Assembly (NCBI RefSeq): GCF_017562075.2
Contig: NC_054082.1
Location: 3,960,050-4,024,049, forward strand
Reading direction: 5' to 3'
Source: Anopheles merus
Lineage: Eukaryota; Arthropoda; Insecta; Diptera; Culicidae
DNA length: 64,000 bases
Positions 48,675 to 60,970 of the stretch are shown piece by piece (positions within the stretch are counted from its first letter, which is position 1; each line of letters begins with the position of its first letter). Position numbers and translations under genes: made by a program. Below the pieces are notes generated by a model that had not been told where the DNA came from, made no database searches, and saw nothing but the letters and a program-made list of their open reading frames with translations.

Positions 48675-51600
48675 CTTTGAGAGAAAATAAGTCCAAATTA
48701 AACTCAGATGCTTTGTTGCATCATTTAAACATGATTAAAACATGCTAAAACACATAAACTGGCATTGGAAAAGTCGTAAGCATGCTTGCGTATTCAAATT
48801 TACGCAAAAGAGCTGTTGCGACCGTTACTCGAGATGATGCTATAATTACAGCAACGCCATCTATGTCGCCCACAGTGGATCTCCACCATGAAAATCGTAA
48901 CAAAATCGTAATATTATACAGAAAATTTACATTAAATTATGAGTTTTGAAAGGAAAAAAAACAGTTTCAAATAGCGCTTGAGTGGGTTATGTGTGCTGTT
49001 ATTTAATTTGAATTTATTTTCAATTTATCTGCTTTGCCGTTGGAATAACAAATCCAGTATTGCTGCATGTCGCCCCCTTGGCATGTAATAAATATAATTC
49101 TTTTCTTTTCCACGCCATACTGAGGTCTCTAATGATAGTTTCCCAATTAATGGCAAACCAAACATGCAACCCAAATGCAACCCATTCAATGTGGGCAAGA
49201 TGTCCTACGTGTAACCCTCCGTGACAAGACGGTACCGGAATGTGTGTTTGCGCAATCCCGCAAACCACGTGAGTGAGAGCTCGTGCGACGAATGTGTGTC
49301 TAAATCTCGAAAACCTTTTTTAGAGGCCACCGAGCAGGAATGATGCCTTTTATAGCTTTGCAGCTAGCACACCCGATGGGGGGAAAAGGGGAAAAATATG
49401 CTTACGCACCGATTTTTTGTTGTTACATAGTCGATAGAAGAGTTTGGCTTTATTTTGTGTTGGATTGTTTGCTCCTTTCTTTATTAGTAATGGATTGCAT
49501 ATACATGTACTAATTGTCACAGTGTGATGCCTAACGATTAAAATAGTTTTCAAACCCTTCTGTGTAGTTTTTTCGTTTGCTTTTCTTTTCCCGCACAACC
49601 AGGCGGGATTCCTTTATTAGTGGATTAATTTGTTTCACCCACCACCACCACCCGGCAGCCAGGTCTCTGCTGCCGTGTGTGTACGTGTGTGTGTGAAATG
49701 CATGGAAAGAAACGCTAGTAGTAGCAAGTTATGTGTTGCCATCATTGCCTTCTTAACGACTAATATTATTTTTCTCCTTTTTTTTTTTTGTTTCCACGCA
49801 CCGACGCGACTTCTTGCCAGCCCCGTTGACGAAGTGAATATTAAGTTTTGAAACAGTGAAATGAGTGTCTGTGTCACCCGGCGGCGGCTCACGAGGAGGA
49901 GAATACGCGCACCGGACTCTCTATTGCATGTTTCTTTCATTATTGTTTGGGTTTTCCTTTCGCACTACTATGTTGGTAAAGGGCTTTTCTGTGTCAGTGT
50001 TTCGTTTTCTTCTTCGTCCTCGATATATAATCAGTTTGGTTTGGTTCATTCCTTCATCCCTGCCCGCGTGAGCAAACATATCTCCGGTGCGATCTCACAA
50101 TACAATTGCACCTTTTTCTCTGTACTGTAAATGCTGTACTGTGTATTGCTGTTGGCTGACGATCCCCCCACATCCCCCCCCCCCTCTGTTTTGCCCCACA
50201 CGCACATTTTACCGGCTTTTCTTTATGTGCCGTACAGCCATCTTCAATTTTCTCACTGTAGGCCACAGCGCGCGTGTGTGTGTGCAGCACACATCTCATT
50301 TGTGGGCCTTTTTTGTCGTTTATGTTGCTATTTTTGTAACCGACCGGTCCCAACCCACCCACGACCCCCTCGACGATCGGACGAGCTCTGCTGCACCGTG
50401 CCGCATCGCACCACCGTACCTCAGACACCCTCCTTTCGCCCCGACCCCATTCGAGTATCATTCGATCGGGCGTTTCTCGTTCGCGTGAAAATTCATGGAC
50501 TATCACCACACTTCACTGCCGCTCGCTCCCCCCTACTAACCCAGCCAACGCAGCTTGAACTACACTTAAACAAGGTTGTTTTATTACTTAAGGGCATAAT
50601 GCAGTACAAAAAATGTTTTCTCGCAAGTTTGATTATTCTTAGTTCGTCCTTTTCCCGGTGCTCCAAATTCCTTTCCACTACGCAGACGTTACACACAGCG
50701 CGCGGTGGTGGTGTCTCGACCGATCGCGGAACACCCCTCCTGTTTTTGAGGGCACAGGACACACACTTTGAGATGATATTATTGCTCTCCTGTGCATGTA
50801 GGTTACAGTGCCGCCATTTGCTACCGCCGTGCTCGCCATCGGTTCTTAACAAAAGCAATTCTTGCAGAAAAAGGAAAAACAAACCTAGTTAATTTGAAAA
50901 AAAAAATACATGCCGACGGCCCTCACTTCAACACACCACCGTCTAGGATGATGCCTTCTCTCAAGCGCGTTAGAGATAATGATTAAAATTAATGTAAGAA
51001 AATTGTCAAATCAGAAAGCGCGCAAGCGCTTCATTCGCGCGATCACCAATCAGCGCACACACAAGCATCGACGCAACGTGCTCTCGTTTCGTTGTGTTCT
51101 CCTTCTAATCCTCTTCCTATATTCATTAGCTCTTCTGCACGTTGTTAACCTCCGTTTCGCGATCGGCAGAGTGAAGCTTCACCGTTCGAGACTACAAACA
51201 CACACACCCACCCACTGATTCATGTTTACGCGCCTTTAGTCGCACCCCTTATCATGTGCATTACCTCTTGCGCTAGACTCGCGTTCTTGGGGCTTACTAT
51301 CATCATCAATCAAGGAAGTAGGTAGCACAACTTTGCTCGCTGGTTTTGTTTGTGTATTTATACTCTTGTGTATGTATATTAAGGTTGTTTTAGTTTCCTG
51401 TGTTTGCAAATCGTTCACCAGCGTCCAGCCAGCAATTCGATCATACACACCCCTTCCACCTTCCTTTCCACGCCATCGCGAGAGTGTGTGTGTGTGTTTT
51501 CATTGCTAGTTATTTGTTGTGTTTCAAGTAGTAAAACGAATTCATAAACACCGGAACAATCGTAAGAGTAATATGTAAAAAGACACCTCCTCCCCCCCCC

Positions 51601-52938
51601 TCCCCTCCCCTCCCTCTCGACAGCTTATTACAAGCGAATACTTTCCCGCGTGTGTTTGCAAACAACCGGGGAAAGTAGGGAAAATATTAAATTCAAACGA
51701 TAGTATTATTGCAAAAAAAAAATTTAAAGTTCAAATGAGCAAATTCGGGAAGTAGTAAAATACCGATTTGCCAGGGACGAACGACACACGCACGACGATG
51801 AAACCTGGGGCGCGCGCGCGCTTCGGATAATAGTTCTGCACGTTGGCTTGAAAAATTCAAAATTCACGAAACAACACGCTAAAGTACGGCAGACTATTAA
51901 TGGGGAGGGGTCCCTCTCCGAAAACGGGGACCCCAAGATGATCAAACTTCCCTCCAACTCTACCTACATACACATACACAGCACGCGCAACACGCACGGC
52001 AGCTCTGCCGCGATCGTTCAGAACGGGATCGTCCCCCATCTTCCGCAAACGTTCAACTCATTACCGACTAACGATAACAAAAGAAGCAAATTACTATTAA
52101 GGGACAAATACATGGGAGCGCAGATCGATTGTTGCAAAAATAAAATAATAAACAAAACATTCAACTGGGGGCGGTGTTGTTGTGGTTCGAGGTGAATTGA
52201 TATTTGCTTCGTTTCTCTTTGTAGATGATGGCCTGCCATTATTAACATTCCTTGCTCACACACAGTCACAAACACGTGTCTCTATAGTTGATGTTTTCCG
52301 TTCAAGTAGTAATAGTAGAACGACAATTCAGTAGCTAAACTAAAGCGCAATTAATGCTGCCTTTCAATGTAGGAACAACCCTCTCTGCTCTTTTTAAATG
52401 TGTGCTTCAAATGTTTTCTCATATTACTGCTGTTGTATATGATGAAGAGAGGGGAGGGAAGGGCGGGGGAAAGGAAGCTAGAGAATTCACGCACGACACA
52501 CGACTGATTAAAGCACTGGCAGCATATCTGCACTTCCTTCACTTCTGAATTCCTCACTCTCACACGGCAAACGCACACACACAAAACTCAGGTTAAACTA
52601 ACTTATTTCCCTCGAGCAACACGTGTAAGTGTGTCGGTTAAATGGGGCGGAAGGGGGGAGGGGGTTACGATTCAAAAAATAAATCTAGTATTCATCGACA
52701 TTCACTTTCCCGTTCCGTCCCTCCGTGCTCCCTCCTCTTGCGCTTGGATTGAACGTGCGTGCGTGCGTGCGCGACATATGCGTATGTGTATGTGTATATA
52801 CGGCTCGTAACCTAACATTCTCCAAGAAGGTGGTGCGGCGCCGAGTGGAGCCCGCGTGAGCTGGATCCACCGCTTCCCGCTCGAACGCCAAACACCGCCA
52901 CTTCTTCCTCTTCTTCGTAGTTAGGGCGCACCCTCACT
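48675..52938. other. Spacer: DH31 5' region and vig 3' UTR
   Basis: It should contain the DH31 first exon and promoter and the vig 3' UTR. No other gene was recognised. It is rich in CA and T runs and in low-complexity frames. One homopolymer-like C tract lies at 51588-51611. Confidence 0.4.
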
Positions 52939-54495
52939 TTAACCGAGCGACGGGAAGTCATGCTCGTCGTCCACCTTCGGCGCAGCCGGAGCATGCTGCT
53001 TGGCCGATCGCGGGTTCGGTCTGCTGTACTTGGTGTTGTTCATGCCGCCCTCGTAGTTCCGGTCCGGACCGCCACCCATCGGCGGCCGGTTGTTGCGCCG
53101 GTTGTAGTCCCGCTGTGGCCGCTCGCCACCCTCGCCGCCGCGATCCTCGTAGTTGTTGTATCGGCCGCCGCCGCCGCCGGTACCTTCGCCGCCGCCCTCG
53201 CCGCCTCGATAGTTGTTCTCGCCGCCGCCGTACTCGCGCCGTCCGCCGCCCGGTGCACCCTCGCGGCCCATTCCACGGCCACCGCCGGCGCCCCGGCCGC
53301 CACCGCCGCGACCTCCTCTCGAGCGGCCCAATCCACCCCGACGGCTGTCGTTGAAGTGGTACTCAATTTCCAAAAACTGCTTCTTGCCGCCGCCACCACC
53401 GCCGGACGCGGCCGGCTTGCCGCTGTTGTGAGTATCGTTGCCATCGTCCTCCTCGTTGCCGCCCTTCTCCGCCTTCGGGTTCGTTTTCCGGTCCAGGGCC
53501 ACCATCTTGTCCCACTGGCTCGAGTCTTCGCCCTCGCCCGCCTTGCGCAAGTTGTACTGTGGCTTCAGTCGCGCGGCCGCCTTTTGTGCCTTCCATTCGT
53601 CCAGCGTCATCTCCTTCGCCTCGTCGTCCGATCGGCCCGCGGCGGCCCCGTCAGCGCCCGCCTCCTCGCCGCCGTTGCTCACGTTCGTGCGCTCCGCGTT
53701 CGCTTCCGCGCTCGTGTCCGCGTCCTGCGGCTGAAAGTCCTGGTCCGGGTTGTTCGAGTACTCCTTGGCGTCCTGCTTCGAGCTGCCCCAGTTGTGCGAA
53801 CCGGCACCGTCCCGCTTGTCCACCGCCTTGATTCCCGTTTTGTTCGAGCCCGACTGGCGGTCCAGCTCGCGCTTGCCGCGCCCATCGAACCGCTTCACAC
53901 CGCCGGCACCAGCGCCACCAGCGCCGCCACCGTTCTGCGCGTACGATTTTCGCTGCCCATCGCCACCGTCGAACTCACGCGGCTTGCGCGGATAGTCGTT
54001 GCCGCCGCCCACCGGTCCGCCACTCTTGTTCGGTCCACGCGGGAACTTAGCTCCCGGATTAGTGCCGCCGCGCTGGTTCTCCTGATTGCGGATGTTATCT
54101 TTCTGCGTTTCCTTGATGCCTCGGCGCTCGGCACCACCGCCGCCGCGCTGATTATGTAAATGATTGCCGGTTCCGTTCGTCTGTGCGTGCTTCGCGTTGT
54201 CCGATTTGTCCGGGTGCCGATTTTCGGCCCCGCGGCCACCAGCACCGCCACCGGTCGCCTTGTTCTCCTTCTCGCCGCCCTTCGCGGTCGCCTTGCCGCC
54301 CTGCTGCGACTGGGCGGCCGGTGCAGCAGCACCACCCTGCTGCTGCGATGGCTGCTGCTGCTGCTGCGCCTGCTGCTTTTTCTGCTGCTTCTGTTTACTC
54401 TTCAGGATGGCCTCGATCGGATCGCCCTCATCGTCGTCGATGCAGAACAGATCGTAGCGATTCGCCACATTTATTCCGTAGGACGTGTTCTCCAT
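52939..54495 (-). CDS. vig: vig/SERBP1-HABP4 family RGG RNA-binding protein
   Basis: Orthologue of Drosophila vig/vig2 and vertebrate SERBP1/HABP4, which bind RNA and ribosomes and, in Drosophila, associate with RISC. It is a single open exon of 518 residues from ATG 54495; the earlier in-frame GTG codon is not the start. The N-terminus YGINVANRYDLFCIDDDEGD followed by DPIEAILK is the family signature. A Gln-rich run follows (KQKQQKKQQAQQQQQ). The central HABP4/PAI-RBP1 block reads GKRELDRQSGSNKTGIKAVD and KRDGAGSHNWGSSK. Further on come EMTLDEWKAQKAAARLKPQY and FLEIEYHFNDSRRGG. The C-terminal third is dense in RGG/GGRG repeats that can be arginine-methylated. It ends DDEHDFPSLG. The GC-rich repeats create long false frames on the opposite strand. 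Confidence 0.96.
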   Translation of the reverse strand: MENTSYGINVANRYDLFCIDDDEGDPIEAILKSKQKQQKKQQAQQQQQPSQQQGGAAAPAAQSQQGGKATAKGGEKENKATGGGAGGRGAENRHPDKSDNAKHAQTNGTGNHLHNQRGGGGAERRGIKETQKDNIRNQENQRGGTNPGAKFPRGPNKSGGPVGGGNDYPRKPREFDGGDGQRKSYAQNGGGAGGAGAGGVKRFDGRGKRELDRQSGSNKTGIKAVDKRDGAGSHNWGSSKQDAKEYSNNPDQDFQPQDADTSAEANAERTNVSNGGEEAGADGAAAGRSDDEAKEMTLDEWKAQKAAARLKPQYNLRKAGEGEDSSQWDKMVALDRKTNPKAEKGGNEEDDGNDTHNSGKPAASGGGGGGKKQFLEIEYHFNDSRRGGLGRSRGGRGGGGRGAGGGRGMGREGAPGGGRREYGGGENNYRGGEGGGEGTGGGGGRYNNYEDRGGEGGERPQRDYNRRNNRPPMGGGPDRNYEGGMNNTKYSRPNPRSAKQHAPAAPKVDDEHDFPSLG

Positions 54496-55600
54496 CTCGT
54501 CGCGTGCTACCACTCAGAAGACGAAAGCGAAAAAACGCCGTCTCGGAAGCGGAAAAAGAACTGCCACTAGAGCTCACACCAACACTGACGCACGGGCGCG
54601 TGCTGCTACTGCTGCTACACCACTACACACGCGCTCTCGCACACACGCAGTACACACTCGCGGGGAAGAAAACCGCGTGCCCGCCGATTTGATTGCTCGC
54701 ACACGCGCTCACGCGCTCGCTTTTGCTTTTCAGCAGGAAAGACGTGCGTGCGCTGTATTGGTGTGTGTGTGTGTGTGTGGGGGGACGGGGGTGCCCACTA
54801 TTCAACCGCGTGTTGCGGGGAACCGGCGGCAAGCGAGGAAGGCAGGTGCTGGACTGCACTGATGGCCGTACGTGAGTAATGGGAGCGGAGGAGCGGGCTA
54901 AAGGGGGCTCCACCTCCGTCTGTAGTCGTCCGGCGATGCGGTCGGGGTCGGCTGTTCAATACCAACTGCGCTCGTTTGGCTCTGTCTCACTCTGCTCTTC
55001 ACCTGCGATACACCATTGCCTCGTTCACACACTCGTGCGCACACCGAATACTGCCCGTACGGGGAACTGCCTGCGGCTGCTGCTTTGCCTCGTGCAAGAA
55101 TGGCAGAAATCGATCCACGGGCCCTGTGACGGCAGGCGTGATTCGAGATTTGAATTTCGAAAAACGCACCACTCCTCGACGGCCACACCAACACCACTTC
55201 GCTTGCGTTATGATCGGCCTTTGCTTCACTGTTGCCGGTGTCGTTCCGGGCGTGCTCCTCCTCTCGGTCGCGTGTGATTTTTCCGCGTTTTCCAGCAGTT
55301 CGTTCCGCTAAAACACACTACTTTTCCCACACTTTTTCGCAATCGCACATTTTCCGTTCGCAGAGATGTGAGGTTTTTTTTACCTTCGCTCCGTTGACAT
55401 AATTACTCTTGAGATGACCTCTGCCGCGCACAGCACGAGACGATCCTTCGCACAGTCGCACGGGTGTGGCCGTTCCTCTGCTAAACACCATGTGCGCACT
55501 GGTCAGGGTAGCTACAGCGCAGGTGGGCCTGCATTCAAACCAAATGTCAAATTCAAACAAATTTTGGAATCGTACAACAACTGCAGGTGAGCGCAGTGAT
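54496..55600 (-). promoter_or_regulatory. vig 5' UTR and promoter region
   Basis: GC-rich sequence just upstream of the vig start, with a GT run near 54760. It falls to AT-rich sequence beyond 55560. AAATGTCAAATTCAAAC at 55540 is a candidate promoter-proximal element. No exact start site is claimed. Confidence 0.4.
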
Positions 55601-57631
55601 TAGAAAATCTACAATTTTGCACAAATTATAAACATTTTTGAATAATAATATAGCAACCGAAAGCACAGCTCGTATATCGAGATAGCTCCCTTAACGGTTT
55701 TTGATTAACGTTCTACAACGCACGGCGGAGATAACCGTCCAAGATGTATACATAAAACCTTGGATTTGATATATACATCTTGCCCTCTCATGTGTGTTGT
55801 TTATGTAGGGTTTCTTGATTGAAAATATAAAAACAAATATTTCTACTTTTATTCGAAATTTATGTTTTTTTTTATGTGAACGTTGTTCAGTTATTATAAC
55901 GGAATCTTTAATTATGGTTCGTCTCGGGTTTCGTGTTTACATCACATTCATTTGGTCGTCCGGTGATGTATTCGATTATAAGCGCCTGACCCTACAAGAT
56001 CGGAAGGCATCAAATCCCATCAGGATCTTGCAAAACTTGTATGTTGTTGTTGTTTTTTTTTTACAGCTTGGCAATGCTGGCAACGCCATAAAGTTAGTTA
56101 TTCCATAGTAGAAGTCCAACAGGTTTAGAGCATTAATCTACCAGGTTATTTTAAAGAATCACCATACGAATTATTAATTTCTATTGCTGATAAACATATT
56201 AGAACATATAAAAAATATTTGAAAAATCAATCAATTCAAATATGTAATAAGATTTTGTATTCGGACCACATCGAAGTGTTGTGCTTGGTATCTTGATAAT
56301 TGATGGTTGGATGAATTACAACATCAATTTGATGTATCATCCACAAATATGGGAAATATGTTTAGGTTGTCTCATAGGTAGTTTAACAACGATTAATTAT
56401 ATTTTTCCAACAGATTTATATGAGTCTGTCGGTGAATAATTGGCAAAAAAGAGCGTCAAGCTGATTGCGAGTGCAAATAAAACTCATTTAAACCACCATT
56501 TGCTCGCTATCAAATAAGAATGTTCTCCATTGCATTCCCCATTAATAGCATTGGAATAAAACATATAGTTCGATGATTTACAGTCCCCAAAAAGTTGGCT
56601 TCTATGTCGCATCTCTGTACCCAGTGAGGCCCTAAAAATAGCCCGGCCAAAGCGACCGAGAGCAACAGTGCAGAAGATCCAAATGACTATTTTTATCAGT
56701 CCAATGCCCGTGCTGCGTACCTTCCGTTCTGTTCGTCAAGCGCGGGCCCGCCACCCATTCCCCACGTGCGAGGGGTGGCGCTTTCCATTCGAGTTGCCAG
56801 AACTCTCTACAACTCTACAGTTGGAGTTCGATTTTTGTAGAATGGAGATATGGAGATGAAACAAAAGCAACCCTCCACTCGTCGTATGACTGTAAAGCAG
56901 CAGATTGCCACTCTCTCGGATTCGGCAACTTTCGTAAGGATGTTATCCTACACGAACGACGCGCTTCCCACAGTGTGTAAATTAACTTTTGAACTCGATA
57001 AGCGCTTATTTCCCATATGGCAAAAGTTTAATGTTACGCAGGCACTAAACTAACGCGATGAACTTTAGAGTTTTTGTGGAACCTTCTGGGTGGAAAAAGG
57101 GACAGCAACCAACCGAAAATCCCGCATACCGTAACCGTAAGCCCCCACGGGCATGAGGGAAATATGTTTCACGACGAAAATGTTTGAAATATTTTACCGC
57201 TGCTATGGTCGTGTTACCGTTGTGTAAGCTGCCCTTTCCAAAACGGGGGAATTGGAGGCAAAGAAAAGTCATCTCACCCCAAGATCAATCACATTTCTGC
57301 ACAGCAGGAATGGTTGCATGAAACCCTTATCACAACTACCCTTCTTTTCCACTCCATCCCCAACCACGGTGTCCGATGCGCACCGCAAGCCAAGGCGGAA
57401 GTTTTCCGTTTTTACTACTACGAGTATTGATACACAACACACGGAAGGTTAGGGAAAAATGGGAGAGGGTGGAAGGGTAAAACCGGGAACAACTTAAAGC
57501 AAAGGGATGAAAATGCGGCCACCCATTTTTTTTTTATTTTGTGCTGTCCGCTTTACGGACCAAACAGAACAGTTGGGCTTTTGTTTTGAAACCATTAGTA
57601 ACAAGGAGAGGCAACATCATCCCCCACACAG

Positions 57632-57654
57632 ACACACACACACACACACACACA
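57632..57654. repeat. (CA)n microsatellite
   Basis: About eleven CA units, read directly. Confidence 0.9.
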
Positions 57655-59423
57655 GACGGGGAGGTGGGACATGCTTTTATTATTCATTTTTCAGCACAAT
57701 GCTCTGCGGGATGTTTTTCTTTCATTAAACCCGACAACCCGTGAAATATTGTCTCCGGGATAGTTACCGTGGAGAATAATGGTGTGAAAATAGCACACGA
57801 AAAATGAACCTGGAGGAAGGGTAGTACGGTAACGGGGCGTGATGATGAGTCCACTCGGTTACGGTATGGTTTGGGGGGGAGAAGGGAGGGAAGCACAAGA
57901 TTGATGTTCCGATTTTATCAAGGAATTAAAGCTTTTTAATCTAAAAGCTTGTAAATTTTAATAAAAAAAAAATTATATTATTTAGAGCAGATGAGCCTAA
58001 AGGATAACAACTTTATTATTTGATTATGTTGTGAGATTATTATATTGCATATATTGTGCAACGGTATATCAGAGATGTGTGTTGGAACGAATTTCAGAAC
58101 AATGCATGTTGCATGTTTGATATATCATTTTATAATAGGAAACACTTAAAACAGTAGGAAATACAAATTGAAGAACTGTACACAATTTTTATAAATGTCA
58201 GAAAAACACCACAAATATTATAAGAATTTGTATAAAAATGCCGAAAAAGAACCAAAAATGTCTAACCTAATATCAATGAATATAAATATAAGAAGCAATA
58301 CTATAATTACACTGCATTATGTTGCTGTTGAGGGCTGCTCGTTCGTTGCACCACCAGGACAGAAGACGGCACCTGCAACAAGATGAACAGAAATCAAATT
58401 GCAATCCACTAACTCGAAACCACTCGACGTATGCAAATAGCCCCCCCCCCAACCCCTCCCCCTCTCTCTACTCGCCCATTAAACTGTTCGCTTCTGTATG
58501 TTCTTTCCACCACCAACCCAAATTGGGTTTAGGGAGGGCCATTTGCATCCACAGTTCCTGTCCGTATTGCACTCCCAAGCTCACATGCACCAAACTATGA
58601 ACAAAAAAACAATCGACACACAAGCTTTGGGCTGAATTGAAGTTCTCCGTCCACCCGAAAGCGCCAATTAAGTTCGTTACTAGCACCACCCACCAAACCG
58701 GCCCTTTTCCCTTCACTACTGGATGATGGCAAAGCACAAAGACCCACTGCAGAAAGGTTGTGTTCGCTGTGCACCCTGCAACAGGTCGGCGGCTTCCCCA
58801 CCCCAACACCAGCAGCACGTTGTATCGTTCAAAAGGATGCTAGGCCGTTTACTTGCTCGGTCCCCTCCCTTACACCCTTAGAACGTAACCCTCCTCCACT
58901 GTTTCTCCCAACGGCTTTCCAGTTCAGAACTAGGCACAAACACACACAGACACACACACACACATGGAAAGAACGGAAAAACGGGTAGAATAACAACAAA
59001 CAAAAATTGCACACCACCCTTGCGCTCTACACCACCACGACCACGGCAGCAGGTTCCGAGATTTTTCAAAGCGCCAAACACCAAACGGCGAGATCCTTGT
59101 GCAGGGAAAATCGTTCGAGTCCTGTTCCAGCCCACGTGGTTGCAGCACTCTTTGGACACCAGCAAGTCGTGCTAGGTGTACATGTGGTCCCCTATATTTA
59201 TAGTGGCCCGGACAGTCCTCCCGTACCGTGGCCACGGATGGGGATGAGAAGGGGGCGCGGCGGCGGACTGAAAGCAGCCGGAGTACGATGGGGGAGAGAG
59301 CGAGCGCGGCACGAAGTTGCGCATAAAATCTACACAACTCTACAGGTAGTCCTTTTCCGGGGCGATCTCCCCCTCGCATGTATGTGCGTGCGTACGTCCG
59401 TTTGTGGGGCTGTGTGTACTAGT

Positions 59424-59430
<7 letters not shown>

Positions 59431-59470
<40 letters not shown>
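59431..59470. repeat. (TG)20 microsatellite
   Basis: Forty bases of uninterrupted TG, preceded by an imperfect TG-rich stretch. It is the longest simple repeat in the window. Confidence 0.95.
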
Positions 59471-59473
<3 letters not shown>

Positions 59474-59805
59474 CTGGATAGAGAGGGTGACGAAACTTGC
59501 CTCGAAGGGTCCACCAGCACGACCAGAGTGAGTGGGGCAATGATGGTGTTGAAAGGCAAGGGGGAAAGAGGGTTGGACGGGCGGTAGCCAATCTACACAC
59601 CGAGATAAGGCTTTTATCACGACCAAATTAAGAGTTTGCGCAGACGAAAGCGGTCTCTTTCCGATCGCGTACTCTACGCAAAGGGATAGAAGGAAAGGGA
59701 AAGCGCACAGTTGGGTTGTACAGGAAAAGCAAGAGAGAGTGAGAGAGTAGTATAGAGAAAGAAAGCGAGCGATGGAAGGAAGGGTACGGGAGAGTAGGAA
59801 AGAAT

Positions 59806-59822
59806 GAGAGAGAGAGAGAGAG
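59806..59822. repeat. (GA)n microsatellite
   Basis: Seventeen bases of GA repeat at the end of a purine-rich stretch beginning near 59730. Confidence 0.85.
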
Positions 59823-60946
59823 CGCGCGCAATTTGGGGGAGATCAAAAAGCGCCAACCGCCAAAGTGCAGCATCGGACCGTCGAAGGATGCTGTGACGAA
59901 CGGGCGAACGGGTGTGAGAAAAGGACACACCAAGCAATGTTCGTCCTTTTCAAACGCGCAAGATGCAGGGTTTAGGTGGAATAAAAAAAAAAGCTAAAAT
60001 GTCAGGCAAAATCGAAAGCTGCATTATTTATCCTTTGCGAGTGTTGCAATACTGATTCGAACCTAAAATACCATCGAGGACCTTTTTGTCTTCCTTCGTC
60101 CTCCGTTTCCATCCGTCACACATTTTAGCACGCACGTGCCGTTTTTTTTGCGTGTGGCCTTTTTGCTCCCCTAGCTACCCCTCAGCCAGAGCCTCCAGTA
60201 CAGGGCCAAGATTCCCCAATCTGCTGCTGCTGCTTCTGAAGAAACACTTGACGGAAGCCGGATTTGCAGGAGTGGAAGCAGTGGCCCGGCAGCTTCACTT
60301 CATGACCGCCTCCGTACACAAACAAACAAACAAACAAACAATCACTCCCTTAAAGGGGTTATGTTCGTTTGCCCACTTTAATGTCCACCGATAGAGTGGT
60401 TGGTGGTCGTTATCCTCCATCGGGCCAGCGGAGAGCGGGAGGACAAAAGGGAGAGCAAATGCAAGGACCAGCACTGGCAGGACTCCCACCACCCATCGGT
60501 CGGAGCTGTACACATTTGCTTCATTCATTTTTGTTCCATTTGCCGACCCGCCTTCTCCTACATCTTCCCTCCCCCAGCAAGGCCAGAAAGCGTTGGAAAG
60601 GTGCAAAAAATGTATATATACACACAAACACAGCAAGAAGCAGTGGCAGCAAGGAAGGGATGGAGCTTGTCACGGCACTCAGCACTGTATTGCCATCACC
60701 CCGGCCACCTGCCCTCTTTCCCTGGTGGATTGGAGTGAAAATTTAATTTTCCCTTCATTACCGTTCATACCGAGAAGCTTTCCGATCGAAACGATTTAGG
60801 GAATCTCCCCAGTGTGTGTGTGAGAGAGAGAGGATGGGGGCACGGGGTTCGATGTCCCCAAATGGAAGGAATGAAAAAGCCAGCAAGCTGAGTGAAGTAC
60901 CGCGTAAAAAGCCTACGGATGCCCGTTGCGGTTGTTTCCCCCCTCT

Positions 60947-60970
60947 ACACACACACACACACACACACAC
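60947..60970. repeat. (AC)12 microsatellite
   Basis: Twenty-four bases of AC repeat followed by a TC interruption and more CA. Confidence 0.9.

Noticed and set aside
52960..54159. + strand open frame of 399 codons
   Set aside because: Antisense to vig. The Ala/Leu/Arg/Val-rich translation is what the reverse complement of RGG-coding DNA gives.
55740..55782. 11-bp inverted repeat CAAGATGTATA with a 21-nt spacer
   Set aside because: AT-rich and short, so easily expected by chance in this composition. No target-site duplication or second copy was seen.
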